Positions 32,904-41,491 are shown, counted from the first letter of the stretch. The stretch is 64,000 bases of DNA from DASRAJ01 sp035638255 (GCA_035638255.1 DASRAJ010000107.1:1-64000); one strand, 5' to 3'. The notes: generated by a model not told the origin, from the sequence alone. Program-made: numbers and translations.

Positions 32904-34723
32904 GGATGAAGTTCAGTATTCATCATTCGTTCCTCAATGTATTTTCTCGGAGTGGAAATGGTATCGTTAAGATATTTCTCCACCATCAAGCTCGCAATGG
33001 GTGCTGCGTAGGCGGCGCCCCATCCTCCATTCTCGATTACAACCGCAATTGCAATTTTCGGACTATCAAGCGGAGCAAAGCAAACAAAGACGGAATGATC
33101 TTTTCCGTGAGGGTTTTGTGCAGTCCCTGTTTTTCCCGCCATGGTGATCCCCGGAATTTGTGAGGCTGCTGCCGTTCCCGCCGTCACCACTTGCCGAAGT
33201 CCCTGCACTACTACATTGAAGTTAGCTGTGTCAATCGGTATATAATGCTTCACTTTGAATTTGGCTATGGCAGAATCAGCACCTGCAATTTCTTTCACTA
33301 CATGCGGCGTATAAAACCATCCGCGATTGGCCATGGCAGAAATCACGTTTGCCATTTGCAGCGGGGTTTCGCCAATCTCACCCTGACCAATTCCAAGGGA
33401 GACAATCGTGACAGAATTCCAGCGCTTGGCTCCGTATATTTTATCGTAGTAGGCAGAGCCGGGGACAAACCCATACCCTTCATTCGGCAAATCAATTCCT
33501 GTCTTCACCCCCAGACCAAAAGTGGCGAGCATCTTCTTCCAGTAATCCAGGCCATCGGCAACAGACCGCTGTGTATCGTAGTCAATCGTCTTTCTGAAAT
33601 AATTGCAGAAGTACGTGTTGCAGGAATGTTGAATTGCTGCCGGAAGGTTGGGAACGGTGCCATGAACCTCATCGCACTTTACGTGCAAGCTGCCGACAAT
33701 GTATGCTCCCGGACAGAAGTACGAGCTGTTGGGCAGAATAGCGCCCTCCTGCAAGCCCACGAGAGCCAATGTTGGTTTGTAAGTTGAACCCGGAGGATAG
33801 GGTGCTTTAAGCGGACGAACGAAGAGCGGCTTTAAACTATCGGTAAGGAGCTTCGCATAATTTTTTGTTCGCTCCTGTCCGGTCAGCAAATCAGGATCGT
33901 ACGTAGGGCTGCTAACCATGGCGAGTATTTCCCCTGTGTTCGGTTCAATGGCAACTATACTTCCGATTTTTCCATGCATCAATAGCTCACCGTAGTGTTG
34001 CAGGTCAATGTCAATCGAAGCGATCATGTTGTTCCCGGGAATCGCTGCGGTGTCAAATTTTCCTTCGTTAAAGCTTCCCTGCTCACGATTGTGAACATCT
34101 ACTAATACAAAGCGTGTTCCTTTTACTCCCCGCAATTGCTTCTCATACGATTGCTCGATGCCGCCGGTGCCGAAGTAATCACCGGGTTTGTAATATCCAT
34201 TGCTCGCATCAATCTGTTTTTGATTCACCTCGCTGATGTAACCCACCACGTGTGCTGCACTCTTGTAAGGATAGGCGCGTACGGTACGCACCTGTCCATA
34301 GAATCCGGGAAAGAGATAAAGCTCTTCCTGGATGGCAGCGTACTTCTCCACTGAAATCCCCTTAACAAAAAGTGACGGCTTGTATTTCGAATACGCCGCA
34401 GCTTTCTGAAGTGTTTCTCTGAACAGAGTATCACTCATTCCCACCAAGTCACAAAAGCCCGGCGTATCCACATCCTTCACCTGCCCGGGCACTATCCAGA
34501 GATCGTACTCCTTTTGATTATCAATGATGAGCTTTCCATTGCGGTCACGTACTAATCCCCGCGCAGGAAACACCGTGATTTGTCGAAGCACATTTGACTT
34601 GGCGAGTTGCTGATAATCTTTGTCAATGATTTGCAGATAGAACAGCCGCGCGATGAAGATTGCAATCACGCCGATGATAACGTATTGTAAAACAAAACGA
34701 CGGTTTGAAAAAATATCGGTCAT
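32900..34723 (-). CDS. mrdA: Penicillin-binding protein 2
   Basis: About 607 residues from the ATG at 34723; an upstream frame to 34777 lacks support. One N-terminal membrane anchor (FVLQYVIIGVIAIFIARLFYL), then the PBP dimerisation domain (~50-210, with RGLVRDRNGKLI) and transpeptidase domain (~230-590). Active-site motifs: the SxxK in PPGSTYKP, S-C-N in QHSCNTYFC and KTGT in MAGKTGTAQNP. It crosslinks the peptide stems on glycan made by RodA during cell elongation. It sits between mreD and rodA as in many Bacteroidota. Confidence 0.95.
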   Translation of the reverse strand: MTDIFSNRRFVLQYVIIGVIAIFIARLFYLQIIDKDYQQLAKSNVLRQITVFPARGLVRDRNGKLIIDNQKEYDLWIVPGQVKDVDTPGFCDLVGMSDTLFRETLQKAAAYSKYKPSLFVKGISVEKYAAIQEELYLFPGFYGQVRTVRAYPYKSAAHVVGYISEVNQKQIDASNGYYKPGDYFGTGGIEQSYEKQLRGVKGTRFVLVDVHNREQGSFNEGKFDTAAIPGNNMIASIDIDLQHYGELLMHGKIGSIVAIEPNTGEILAMVSSPTYDPDLLTGQERTKNYAKLLTDSLKPLFVRPLKAPYPPGSTYKPTLALVGLQEGAILPNSSYFCPGAYIVGSLHVKCDEVHGTVPNLPAAIQHSCNTYFCNYFRKTIDYDTQRSVADGLDYWKKMLATFGLGVKTGIDLPNEGYGFVPGSAYYDKIYGAKRWNSVTIVSLGIGQGEIGETPLQMANVISAMANRGWFYTPHVVKEIAGADSAIAKFKVKHYIPIDTANFNVVVQGLRQVVTAGTAAASQIPGITMAGKTGTAQNPHGKDHSVFVCFAPLDSPKIAIAVVIENGGWGAAYAAPIASLMVEKYLNDTISTPRKYIEERMMNTELHP

Positions 34724-34883
34724 GGAATTCCTGAGTTCTTGATTTTTGAGGTGGTACCAATCCGGCACCACATCCAATCAATCTCTTTGGGAATGGAGAG
34801 CAAAAGTAGAATTCAGTAATTTAAAATTCCGCAGGCGATTACTCTACCTTCCGTTTAAAGATGGCAGCATTCCAATAAACAAT

Positions 34884-35408
34884 TTAAGTGATAGCTCTCG
34901 TTTTACGCTTGTAAAAAAGATATTGAAGAATGATCATCAGCGTAATCGAGACAATGCTGCTTACCACAATTTTTTCTATCACAAAGACCAACTGTGTGAA
35001 GCTGAATGTCTCAATGATGAAAAGATAGAGATGATGAATGAAAACAAGAATGGAGCAATAGGTTAGAAACCACGTAAATCCCATGGAGGAAATAGTCGGA
35101 CGATCTTCAGGTAAATAACCACCTGTGGGCTTGAGTAAATTAAGCATGGCAGGCCGAAGAAAAGCTACCAGTACCGATGCTGAGGCATGCAATCCTCCGG
35201 TGTGAGAATACCAATCAATTACCCACCCGCTGAAAAAGCCGAGTAAGAGTAAGAGCCATGTGGGGGTTTCGAGAGGAAGCAGTAAAATGAAAAGAGGATA
35301 GAGATACGGATTGAACAGGCCATGCAGATGCACGTTATTCAGGATCATCACCTGCGCAAAGGTGAGCAGCACGAAGCGAATGATGATTGAAAAAATGTTA
35401 CTGAGCAT
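34884..35408 (-). CDS. mreD: Rod-shape-determining protein MreD
   Basis: 174 residues, almost entirely hydrophobic with about five membrane spans (LSNIFSIIIRFVLLTFAQVM, YLYPLFILLLPLETPTWLLL). The motif 'LHGLFNPYLYPLFILLLP' and the position between mreC and mrdA identify it. MreD is an inner-membrane elongasome component of unclear biochemical role. The start overlaps the end of mreC by 11 bases. Confidence 0.9.
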   Translation of the reverse strand: MLSNIFSIIIRFVLLTFAQVMILNNVHLHGLFNPYLYPLFILLLPLETPTWLLLLLGFFSGWVIDWYSHTGGLHASASVLVAFLRPAMLNLLKPTGGYLPEDRPTISSMGFTWFLTYCSILVFIHHLYLFIIETFSFTQLVFVIEKIVVSSIVSITLMIILQYLFYKRKTRAIT

Positions 35409-36231
35409 TCTCTGTTTTCTTTAGCAATGAATCCATCTCTTCGTGAAGCATGTTATTCACGACGTATGCATAATCAATTTTTCGGTAATTAGTAGCAAGC
35501 TTCACGCGAATCGTATAAAAATTTCCCGGCTCTTTCAATTTGAATTCGTCAACAGTGCCAATGGGAATGTTGTCAGGGAAAATTCTCGAAACGCCGCTTG
35601 TAAAAATGGTGTCGCCTTTGTGCAAAGTTTCCTGGCGCGTGATTTCTTCAAGGTTCACAAAATCGGGACTGCCTCCATACCAGCGAATGGTTCCGCGGCT
35701 CCCATCTCTTCTCACGCGTGCGCTCACCGTTACCTGTGAATGCAACAGTGAGAAGAGCGAAGAAAAATTCAGTGAGACATTTTTCACAATTCCTACAACA
35801 CCGTCAGGGCCCACTACCGCCATGCGCGGTTCAATTCCTGCTTTCGATCCTTTGTTGATCACGATGTAATTGTTCACGAGATTGGTAGAAGTTTGAATTA
35901 CGCGGGCGGGAATGTAGGTGTAGAATTGATGGCGGGATGAGTCCCGCGCTACATACACACGTGAAGTGTCAGTATACGAAACAGAAGGAAGCATGTTATG
36001 CAGCCGCGCATTTTCTTCCACTAACTTTTTATTCTCCTCACCGAGTGTGATGTAGCCGGTCACTTCATGGTAGAGAGTCATCGTTCTTCCAACCACTTCA
36101 TCACTCACATTATAAAATGCAGCGCGTTGGAAGCTGTTATTTTCAATGATAAGATAAAGACAAACTATTTGCAGCAGCAGAAAGAGAAAGAATGCATGAT
36201 AGCGGTAGAGGAAGAGGAAGAGGTTGCGCAT
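35398..36231 (-). CDS. mreC: Rod-shape-determining protein MreC
   Basis: 277 residues: one N-terminal membrane span (FLFLLLQIVCLYLIIE), a coiled coil (LGEENKKLVEENARLHNML) and the periplasmic MreC beta domains (~110-265, with IVINKGSKAGIEPRMAVVGP, GVVGIVKNVS and DTIFTSGVSRIFPDNIPIGT). MreC scaffolds PBP2 and the cytosolic MreB filaments. Its start lies 4 bases after the stop of the inserted aspartic protease gene. Confidence 0.92.
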   Translation of the reverse strand: MRNLFLFLYRYHAFFLFLLLQIVCLYLIIENNSFQRAAFYNVSDEVVGRTMTLYHEVTGYITLGEENKKLVEENARLHNMLPSVSYTDTSRVYVARDSSRHQFYTYIPARVIQTSTNLVNNYIVINKGSKAGIEPRMAVVGPDGVVGIVKNVSLNFSSLFSLLHSQVTVSARVRRDGSRGTIRWYGGSPDFVNLEEITRQETLHKGDTIFTSGVSRIFPDNIPIGTVDEFKLKEPGNFYTIRVKLATNYRKIDYAYVVNNMLHEEMDSLLKKTENAQ

Positions 36232-36235
36232 GCAT

Positions 36236-36625
36236 TCACAAAGTAATCACGTTTGCATTTAAGTCAACGCAGAATTTTCTTCCTTCAAAAAAATCGAGAC
36301 CGAGTAAACCGTGATAATCAGAAGAAATGCCATGTACAAGAAAATCATAGACTTGAATTCTGAAATTATTTCTTACAACTCCAAAAGCAGCGATTTTCTT
36401 TATTTCAAATATTTCACTCTCAACAATTCCATTTGCAGTCTCATTAAATACCGTTGCGATTTTATCCTTCAATTCATATCCGGATAATTGAAGAGCGTTA
36501 TAGTCAATCGTTGTATGAGTTGCACCAGTATCAATAGCCAATTTAAGTTCTTGTTTATTATCAAGCATAACCTCGACAATGATTAGCTCCTCGTCACTAT
36601 TGCGCCAAAATGGAAAGTGTTTCAC
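36236..36625 (-). CDS. Retropepsin-like aspartic protease, inserted in the mre operon
   Basis: 129 residues, the size of a single-domain retropepsin-like (clan AA) protease that acts as a homodimer. The catalytic Asp motif is LAIDTGATHTTIDYNAL; the later HGLLGLDFFEG matches the second conserved loop (h-h-G-x-D/N), with typical strands between. No signal peptide, so it is cytosolic. It overlaps the 83-residue gene upstream by 4 bases. Both lie between mreB and mreC, which are normally adjacent. A role in envelope assembly is possible but unproven; the pair may simply be an accessory insertion. Confidence 0.82.
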   Translation of the reverse strand: MKHFPFWRNSDEELIIVEVMLDNKQELKLAIDTGATHTTIDYNALQLSGYELKDKIATVFNETANGIVESEIFEIKKIAAFGVVRNNFRIQVYDFLVHGISSDYHGLLGLDFFEGRKFCVDLNANVITL

Positions 36626-36873
36626 TTAACTTGCTTGAATAAACTGGTAATTTTTCTTCTTGCTTCAAATTGTCCGGTGTAAATAAGAGTGAAGCGATCA
36701 TAATTAGTGACCATATCTTTTCCGCGAAATGCAACTTCTCGTTTGTCCCGGCTATGGTAAATTGGAATTCCGGCTATCACATTAATTCCGTCTGTGTCCT
36801 TTTCATGATTACCTAACAGCACCCATTCATCAGGATAAAGTTTTTTGATCTCATCAATGCCAATGGCTTTCAT
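36622..36873 (-). CDS. Small partner protein of the aspartic protease
   Basis: 83 residues. The pattern LYPDEWVLLGN...IAGIPIYHSRDKREVAFRGKD is that of a small family often found beside retropepsin-like genes in Bacteroidota. No membrane segment or signal peptide. It overlaps the protease gene by 4 bases (ATGA type), indicating coupled translation; an inhibitor, adaptor or substrate role would fit but is inference. Confidence 0.7.
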   Translation of the reverse strand: MKAIGIDEIKKLYPDEWVLLGNHEKDTDGINVIAGIPIYHSRDKREVAFRGKDMVTNYDRFTLIYTGQFEARRKITSLFKQVK

Positions 36874-36926
36874 GTTTGGAAGATTTCAGAGTGCAAATTT
36901 ACGAATTCTCGCTGCAGGAAAGAGGA

Positions 36927-37949
36927 CTACGTCATTAAGAACGGGAACCTATGAATGTTCTTCAGCGCAATGCCTGTACCGCGAACAACAGCCCGCAGCG
37001 GATCATCAGCAATGGAAACCGGAAGCTTTGTTTTCAGTGAAAGGCGCTTATCCAATCCGCGGAGCAAGGCGCCCCCTCCTGTGAGATTTAACCCGTTGCG
37101 ATGAATGTCGGAAGCTAATTCAGGTGGTGTTGTTTCCAGTGCTTTAAGCACAGCTTCTTCCACTTTCGAAATGGATTTGTCGAGTGCATGAGCGATCTCC
37201 TGGTAGTTCACGATGATCTGCTTTGGAATTCCTGTCATCAGATCTCTTCCGTGTACTGCATAATCTTCGGGTGGCTCGTCAAGCTCACTCATGGCTGCGC
37301 CAACATTGATCTTGATGGCTTCGGCAGTGCGTTCACCAATGAGCATGTTGTGCTGACGCCGAATGTAGTCCACGATATCAGCCGTGAACTCATCACCCGC
37401 CACGCGAATAGATTGATCGCAAACAATGCCGGCAAGTGCAATCACCGAGATACCGGTTGTACCGCCTCCTATATCAATGATCATGTGACCCACAGGTTCT
37501 TCCACATCAATCCCCATCCCGAGTGCAGCAGCCATGGGCTCATGAATCAGATATACTTCACGCGCACCGGCTTGCTCAGCTGAATCACGCACGGCACGCT
37601 TCTCCACTTCAGTAATGGAAGAAGGGATGCAAATGACCATTCTCCATGTGGGAGTGAAAAGAAATCCTTTTGGGTTGATCATCTTGATCATCTCGCGAAT
37701 CATACTTTCGGCAGCAGCAAAGTCGGCGATCACTCCATCTTTCAATGGACGAATGGTTTTTAGATTGTCGTGTGTCTTCTCATGCATCTGCATGGCTTTC
37801 TTTCCTACGGCAACTACCTTTGTAGTGAGCCGGTTGATGGCTACAATAGACGGTTCATCCACCACTACTTTATCATTATGAATGATCACGGTGTTCGCGG
37901 TACCGAGATCAATCGCTATTTCCTGAGTTAAAAAATTGAATAACCGCAT
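36927..37949 (-). CDS. mreB: Rod-shape-determining actin homologue MreB
   Basis: 340 residues with the actin/Hsp70 ATPase motifs: phosphate 1 IAIDLGTANTVI, connect 1 (RMVICIPSSITEVEKRAV), phosphate 2 MIIDIGGGTTGISVIAL, and the adenosine loop LTGGGALLRGLDKRL. MreB filaments direct cell-wall elongation. It is the first gene of the minus-strand elongasome operon, which here continues through two inserted genes to mreC, mreD, mrdA and rodA. Confidence 0.97.
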   Translation of the reverse strand: MRLFNFLTQEIAIDLGTANTVIIHNDKVVVDEPSIVAINRLTTKVVAVGKKAMQMHEKTHDNLKTIRPLKDGVIADFAAAESMIREMIKMINPKGFLFTPTWRMVICIPSSITEVEKRAVRDSAEQAGAREVYLIHEPMAAALGMGIDVEEPVGHMIIDIGGGTTGISVIALAGIVCDQSIRVAGDEFTADIVDYIRRQHNMLIGERTAEAIKINVGAAMSELDEPPEDYAVHGRDLMTGIPKQIIVNYQEIAHALDKSISKVEEAVLKALETTPPELASDIHRNGLNLTGGGALLRGLDKRLSLKTKLPVSIADDPLRAVVRGTGIALKNIHRFPFLMT

Positions 37950-38133
37950 AGGGTTTCCTCTGTAAGGACTGTTTAGACTTAGATTAAACTGATTCCTGAT
38001 CGCAGATTCCTACGGAAAGATTAGACCAATTGTTCAGAATACCTGGGATAATTTCATCGGTGTGATCGCTTTTTGCAATTTTGAAAATCGGTGTCATCCG
38101 GGTACAAAATTTGGCGCAAAGGTGAGAAAAAGA
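37950..38133. other. Divergent intergenic region upstream of mreB
   Basis: No gene is seen here. It must hold the mreB promoter on the minus strand, but I find no exact TAnnTTTG box; the nearest is TAATCTTTC about 75 bases before the start. The rest of the 333-bp gap holds a possible micro-ORF (38134-38220) and the promoter of the 38283 gene. Confidence 0.4.
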
Positions 38134-38220
38134 ATGACACGAATTGAAATCCTCAAAGTATGTGCGGTGATTCTTTGTCTTGCACTCTTAATTTTTCAGG
38201 CGAAGAATGCTAAGCAATGA
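38134..38220 (+). CDS. Possible 28-residue single-span microprotein
   Basis: An ATG at 38134 opens a 28-codon frame: MTRIEILKV followed by the hydrophobic CAVILCLALLIF, then QAKNAKQ. The layout is that of a small membrane protein with a basic N-terminus. GGTGAG lies 9 bases before the ATG and could serve as a ribosome site. It might also be chance; nothing similar is recognised. Confidence 0.3.
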   Translation: MTRIEILKVCAVILCLALLIFQAKNAKQ

Positions 38221-38235
38221 GATAATTTGCAGCGC

Positions 38236-38265
38236 TTTGCGTTAAGGCAAAGAGTCTTAACTTCG
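38236..38265 (+). promoter_or_regulatory. Promoter of the choice-of-anchor-L/OmpA gene
   Basis: TTTG at 38236-38239 and TAACTTCG at 38258-38265 are separated by 18 bases, close to the Bacteroidota -33/-7 arrangement (one mismatch in the -7 box). The ATG at 38283 follows 17 bases later. Confidence 0.5.
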
Positions 38266-38282
38266 AAGGGCGCGCAGGCAGA

Positions 38283-39668
38283 ATGAAGAAAATACTGTTC
38301 TCAAAAGTTCTTACATTTTTATTTGGCGTTATCATTTTGCTCATGGCAATTTCAGCGCATGCCCAAATCGCCTTCGATACTTCTTACACCGCAAAACAGC
38401 TTGTTGATTCATTTTTAACAGGGCAGGGAATGCGGGTTGGAAATATCACGTTCATCGGACCGCATGCAAGTATTGGTCATTTCAAAGCGGGTAACAATGC
38501 GATTGGAGTAGAGAACGGAATTCTTTTGTCAACGGGAAAAGTGATAGAAGCAAATGGTCCGAATAATTCGCCATGGACAACTACGAGTTTCTCTCCCGTG
38601 AAATCGAAAACGCGCCCGAAAGGTGATCGCGATTTGAATCGCATAAGCAAGAGCGTGACGTACGATGTGAGTTTTCTCGAATTTGATTTCATTCCGTTCA
38701 ATAACCGCATTACATTTTCTTATGTGTTCGGCTCCGAAGAATATCCGGAGTACGTTGGCTCGCGTTACAATGATGTGTTTGCCTTTATTGTGGACGGGGA
38801 GAAACTTCGCCACGTCAATCTCGCCACCGTACCGAGAACCCTTCTTCCCGTAACCGTTAACAACATCAATTCAAAACAGAACAAAGGATTTTACATCAAC
38901 AATGATTATTTCAAGAAAGTAGATTTGAAAAAAAACCTTCCCGGGAAAGAAAAAGTGAAAAAAGACAAAACACCATACAGTGATTACTATGAGACGGATA
39001 AAAAGAGATTGAAGAAGCTTAACCAAACCCTGGTGCAAACGGTGCAGTTCGATGGAATTACGGTGTTGATGACTGCGTCGTGCTACGTAGTTCCTTTCAA
39101 AAAATATCACATGAAAATTGCCATCGGTGATGTGGGTGATCCGCAGTATGACTCAGGGGTTTTTTTGGAAGAAGGATCCTTCCGCAGCGAGCGCGACCCG
39201 TCACAAACGAAGTTCAAAGATTACCCTGATCTAAGCAGCAAATTGAATTTCGACAGCATCTTCGGGTTGAAACCTATACTCACAAAAGTGACGAAAGACA
39301 GCATTGCAAAAGAACAAGAGGAGTACGAAAGATTCACGTTGACGAACATCAACTTTGAAACGGATAAATACATTATCCCTGATACTTCGAAAAATGAGCT
39401 TACGGCGCTCGGCGATTATTTGCTGCATCATAAAAATTTCCGGTGCGAGCTTTATGGATACACGGATAATGTGGGTTCAAAAAAATACAATCAGCACCTC
39501 AGTGAAAGCCGCGCATTTGCAGTGATGAATTTTCTGGTCGCTAAAAAAATTGATGCTTCGCGATTGAAGATTGTAGGTTACAATTTTGAAAACCCTATTG
39601 CTGATAATACGGATGAGCGGGGAAGGGCGGTGAACCGGAGGGTAGAGATTGTACTGGTGGAGGAGTGA
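38283..39668 (+). CDS. Choice-of-anchor L domain / OmpA-like fusion protein
   Basis: 461 residues with signal peptide (MKKILFSKVLTFLFGVIILLMAISAHAQ). Residues ~30-310 are a choice-of-anchor L domain (GISHFKAG-type loop, GVENGILLSTGK, ITFSYVFGSEEYPEYVGSRY, NDVFAFIVDG). The C-terminal ~115 residues are an OmpA-like peptidoglycan-binding domain (INFETDKYIIPDTSKNEL, LYGYTDNVGSKKYNQHLSES, GRAVNRRVEIVL). Choice-of-anchor L domains normally sit in long T9SS adhesins; here the protein ends in a domain that holds onto the cell wall. It should be anchored in the periplasm or outer membrane. No sorting domain is present. Confidence 0.85.
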   Translation: MKKILFSKVLTFLFGVIILLMAISAHAQIAFDTSYTAKQLVDSFLTGQGMRVGNITFIGPHASIGHFKAGNNAIGVENGILLSTGKVIEANGPNNSPWTTTSFSPVKSKTRPKGDRDLNRISKSVTYDVSFLEFDFIPFNNRITFSYVFGSEEYPEYVGSRYNDVFAFIVDGEKLRHVNLATVPRTLLPVTVNNINSKQNKGFYINNDYFKKVDLKKNLPGKEKVKKDKTPYSDYYETDKKRLKKLNQTLVQTVQFDGITVLMTASCYVVPFKKYHMKIAIGDVGDPQYDSGVFLEEGSFRSERDPSQTKFKDYPDLSSKLNFDSIFGLKPILTKVTKDSIAKEQEEYERFTLTNINFETDKYIIPDTSKNELTALGDYLLHHKNFRCELYGYTDNVGSKKYNQHLSESRAFAVMNFLVAKKIDASRLKIVGYNFENPIADNTDERGRAVNRRVEIVLVEE

Positions 39669-39690
39669 TTTTTATCTTCTCTCTTTTATT

Positions 39691-39766
39691 GTCACTCTGA
39701 TCCCGATTGAGCGGGAGAAGAATCTAAGTCGAGTCCAAAATAGATGCGTCGTACCTCAGAATGACA
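39691..39766. mobile_element. 76-bp MITE-like inverted-repeat element
   Basis: Ends TGTCACTCTGA (39691-39701) and TCAGAATGACA (39756-39766) are inverted repeats with one mismatch. The interior holds a degenerate copy of the TCCCGATnnATCGGGA palindrome (39702-39717). Elements with TGTCA-type ends and 'GAATCT..GTCGA'-like cores recur between genes in Bacteroidota. Between the 38283 gene and purH. Confidence 0.6.
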
Positions 39767-39801
39767 GAGTTGTCCGTATCAAATTTTTATCGGTTGTGCT
39801 C

Positions 39802-41370
39802 TTAATGTAAGAAATGTCGCAGCCCTGTTGTAACCATCGCCATCCCCAACTTATTACAAGCATCAATTGATTCCTGATCGCGAACAGAACCACCCGGCTG
39901 TATGATTGCAGAAATTTTTTCTTCACCCGCAATCTCCACACAATCACTGAATGGAAAGAAAGCATCGCTTGCCATCACACTTCCCGTCAAATCAAAGCTG
40001 AATGATTTTGATTTTGCAATTGCCTGCTTCAACGCATCAACTCTTGAAGTTTGTCCGCAGCCCATACCGATGAGTTGCTTGTTTTTCACGAGCGCGATTG
40101 CATTTGACTTCAAATGCTTCACGCATTTTTCTGCAAACATCAGATCACCAATTTGAGAAGCAGAGGGCAAAATATTCGTTACAACTTTCCATGTTGATGG
40201 AGATGAAAGCGCGGCATCAATGTCCTGCTCAATAACTCCATTCAGCAAGCTCTTGAATGATTTCGGATTTTGTCCCGATTGATCGGGATCGGGTTTTCGA
40301 TTTAATATGATTCGATTTTTCTTCTGCTTCAATATCGCTTCTGCTTCTTCATCGTAACCCGGTGCGATGATCACTTCAAAAAATATCTTGTTAATTTTTT
40401 CTGCTTCTTCTTTATTGACTGCCCGGTTAAAAACGATGATACCGCCAAATGCCGAAACCGGATCACCGGCAAGCGCAAGTTCCCACGCATGCAATGCACC
40501 GTCCGCTTCTGCGCATCCGCATGCATTGGTGTGCTTGATTACGGCGCATGCAGGATTCTCAAATTCATCAATCAAGCTTATTGCTGCATCAATATCTGCA
40601 AGGTTGTTGTAAGAAATTTCTTTGCCATGAAGCTGATTGAAGAGTGCATCGAAGTCGCCATAGAATTTTCCCTGCTGATGTGGATTCTCTCCGTAACGAA
40701 GTGTTCTGCTCTGCAAAATACTTTGCTTGAATGTGGAAATTTTTTCATCATGATTAAAGTAATGAAAGATCGCTGCGTCGTAATGAGATGTAACATTGAA
40801 TGCTTTTGTGGCAAACAGTTGACGATCATCTTTGGAGGAGCTTCCCCTTTTGTCTTCCAACAATTTCAAAAGGTCAGCGTAATCATTTCGCGAAGCACAA
40901 ACCAGGACATCATTAAAATTTTTTGCGGCCGCGCGAATCAGGGAGATGCCGCCGATGTCAATCTTCTCTATGATTTTCTGTTGCGTCTCCTCCTCACCCC
41001 GTCCCTCTCCTAAGGAGAGGGAGACCTCTTGCACAGTTTCTTCAAACGGGTACAGGTCAACAATCACCAAATCAATTTCAGGAATGTTGTGTTGCTGCAT
41101 TTGCTTCACATCTTCATTCAATTCCCTTCTTCCTAAAATGCCTCCGAAAATTTTTGGATGAAGTGTCTTTACTCTTCCTCCCAAAATTTCAGGAAAGGCG
41201 GTAAGCGATTCAACGGTAGTTACGGGAATATTGAGTGACTTGATAAAACTTTCAGTTCCTCCTGTAGAAATCAATTGGACATTCAGCTCGTTCAGTTTAC
41301 GAACGATAAGCTCCAATCCCTCTTTGTAATAAACTGAAATGAGTGCTGCTTTGATTTTTCTTTCGCTCAT
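39802..41370 (-). CDS. purH: Bifunctional purine biosynthesis protein PurH
   Basis: 522 residues. Residues 1-~190 are the IMP cyclohydrolase (MGS-like) domain (LISTGGTESFIKSL, FPEILGGRVKTLHPKIFGG, IIEKIDIGGISLIRAAAKN); the rest is AICAR transformylase (LRYGENPHQQGKFYG, AVIKHTNACGCAEA, and the C-terminal SDAFFPFSDCVEIAG). It carries out the last two steps of IMP synthesis. Two palindromes are inserted in frame: one at 41002-41022 adds SLSLGEGRGE before the conserved EEETQQKIIEKID, and one at 40273-40288 adds PDQSG in the loop before SFKSLLNGV. Both fall in surface-loop positions where relatives are shorter, and all conserved motifs are intact, so the enzyme is probably active. Confidence 0.96.
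   Translation of the reverse strand: MSERKIKAALISVYYKEGLELIVRKLNELNVQLISTGGTESFIKSLNIPVTTVESLTAFPEILGGRVKTLHPKIFGGILGRRELNEDVKQMQQHNIPEIDLVIVDLYPFEETVQEVSLSLGEGRGEEETQQKIIEKIDIGGISLIRAAAKNFNDVLVCASRNDYADLLKLLEDKRGSSSKDDRQLFATKAFNVTSHYDAAIFHYFNHDEKISTFKQSILQSRTLRYGENPHQQGKFYGDFDALFNQLHGKEISYNNLADIDAAISLIDEFENPACAVIKHTNACGCAEADGALHAWELALAGDPVSAFGGIIVFNRAVNKEEAEKINKIFFEVIIAPGYDEEAEAILKQKKNRIILNRKPDPDQSGQNPKSFKSLLNGVIEQDIDAALSSPSTWKVVTNILPSASQIGDLMFAEKCVKHLKSNAIALVKNKQLIGMGCGQTSRVDALKQAIAKSKSFSFDLTGSVMASDAFFPFSDCVEIAGEEKISAIIQPGGSVRDQESIDACNKLGMAMVTTGLRHFLH
40273..40288. repeat. Palindrome TCCCGATTGATCGGGA inside purH
   Basis: Seven-base arms around TG. On the minus strand it encodes Pro-Asp-Gln-Ser-Gly in the transformylase part. 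The gene at 52521 carries the same sequence in the same reading frame. Confidence 0.75.
41002..41022. repeat. Second palindrome inside purH (TCCCTCTCCT / AGGAGAGGGA)
   Basis: Perfect 10-bp arms with one central base, flanked by CCTCACCCCG. On the minus strand it encodes SLSLGEGRGE in frame. This CTCACCCC..CCCTCTCC..GGAGAGGG element is a known type of dispersed repeat between bacterial genes; here it lies within a coding region. Confidence 0.75.
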
Positions 41371-41491
41371 CGTTCAAAAAAATTTTGGTGCAAAGAAAGA
41401 AATGAAAATGCTGAAGTAAAGAAAAGGTTTGGATCAGGGGAAAATGCGGGGGATTTTTTTCAATCCCGCGGATTTGGTGCAAGCAATATGA

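Noticed and set aside
33191..33787. 198-residue open frame on the plus strand
   Set aside because: It lies wholly antisense to mrdA, whose transpeptidase motifs are intact, and shows no domain of its own.
40489..41013. 174-residue plus-strand frame
   Set aside because: Antisense to purH in a conserved region; Cys/Ile-rich composition is a codon shadow.
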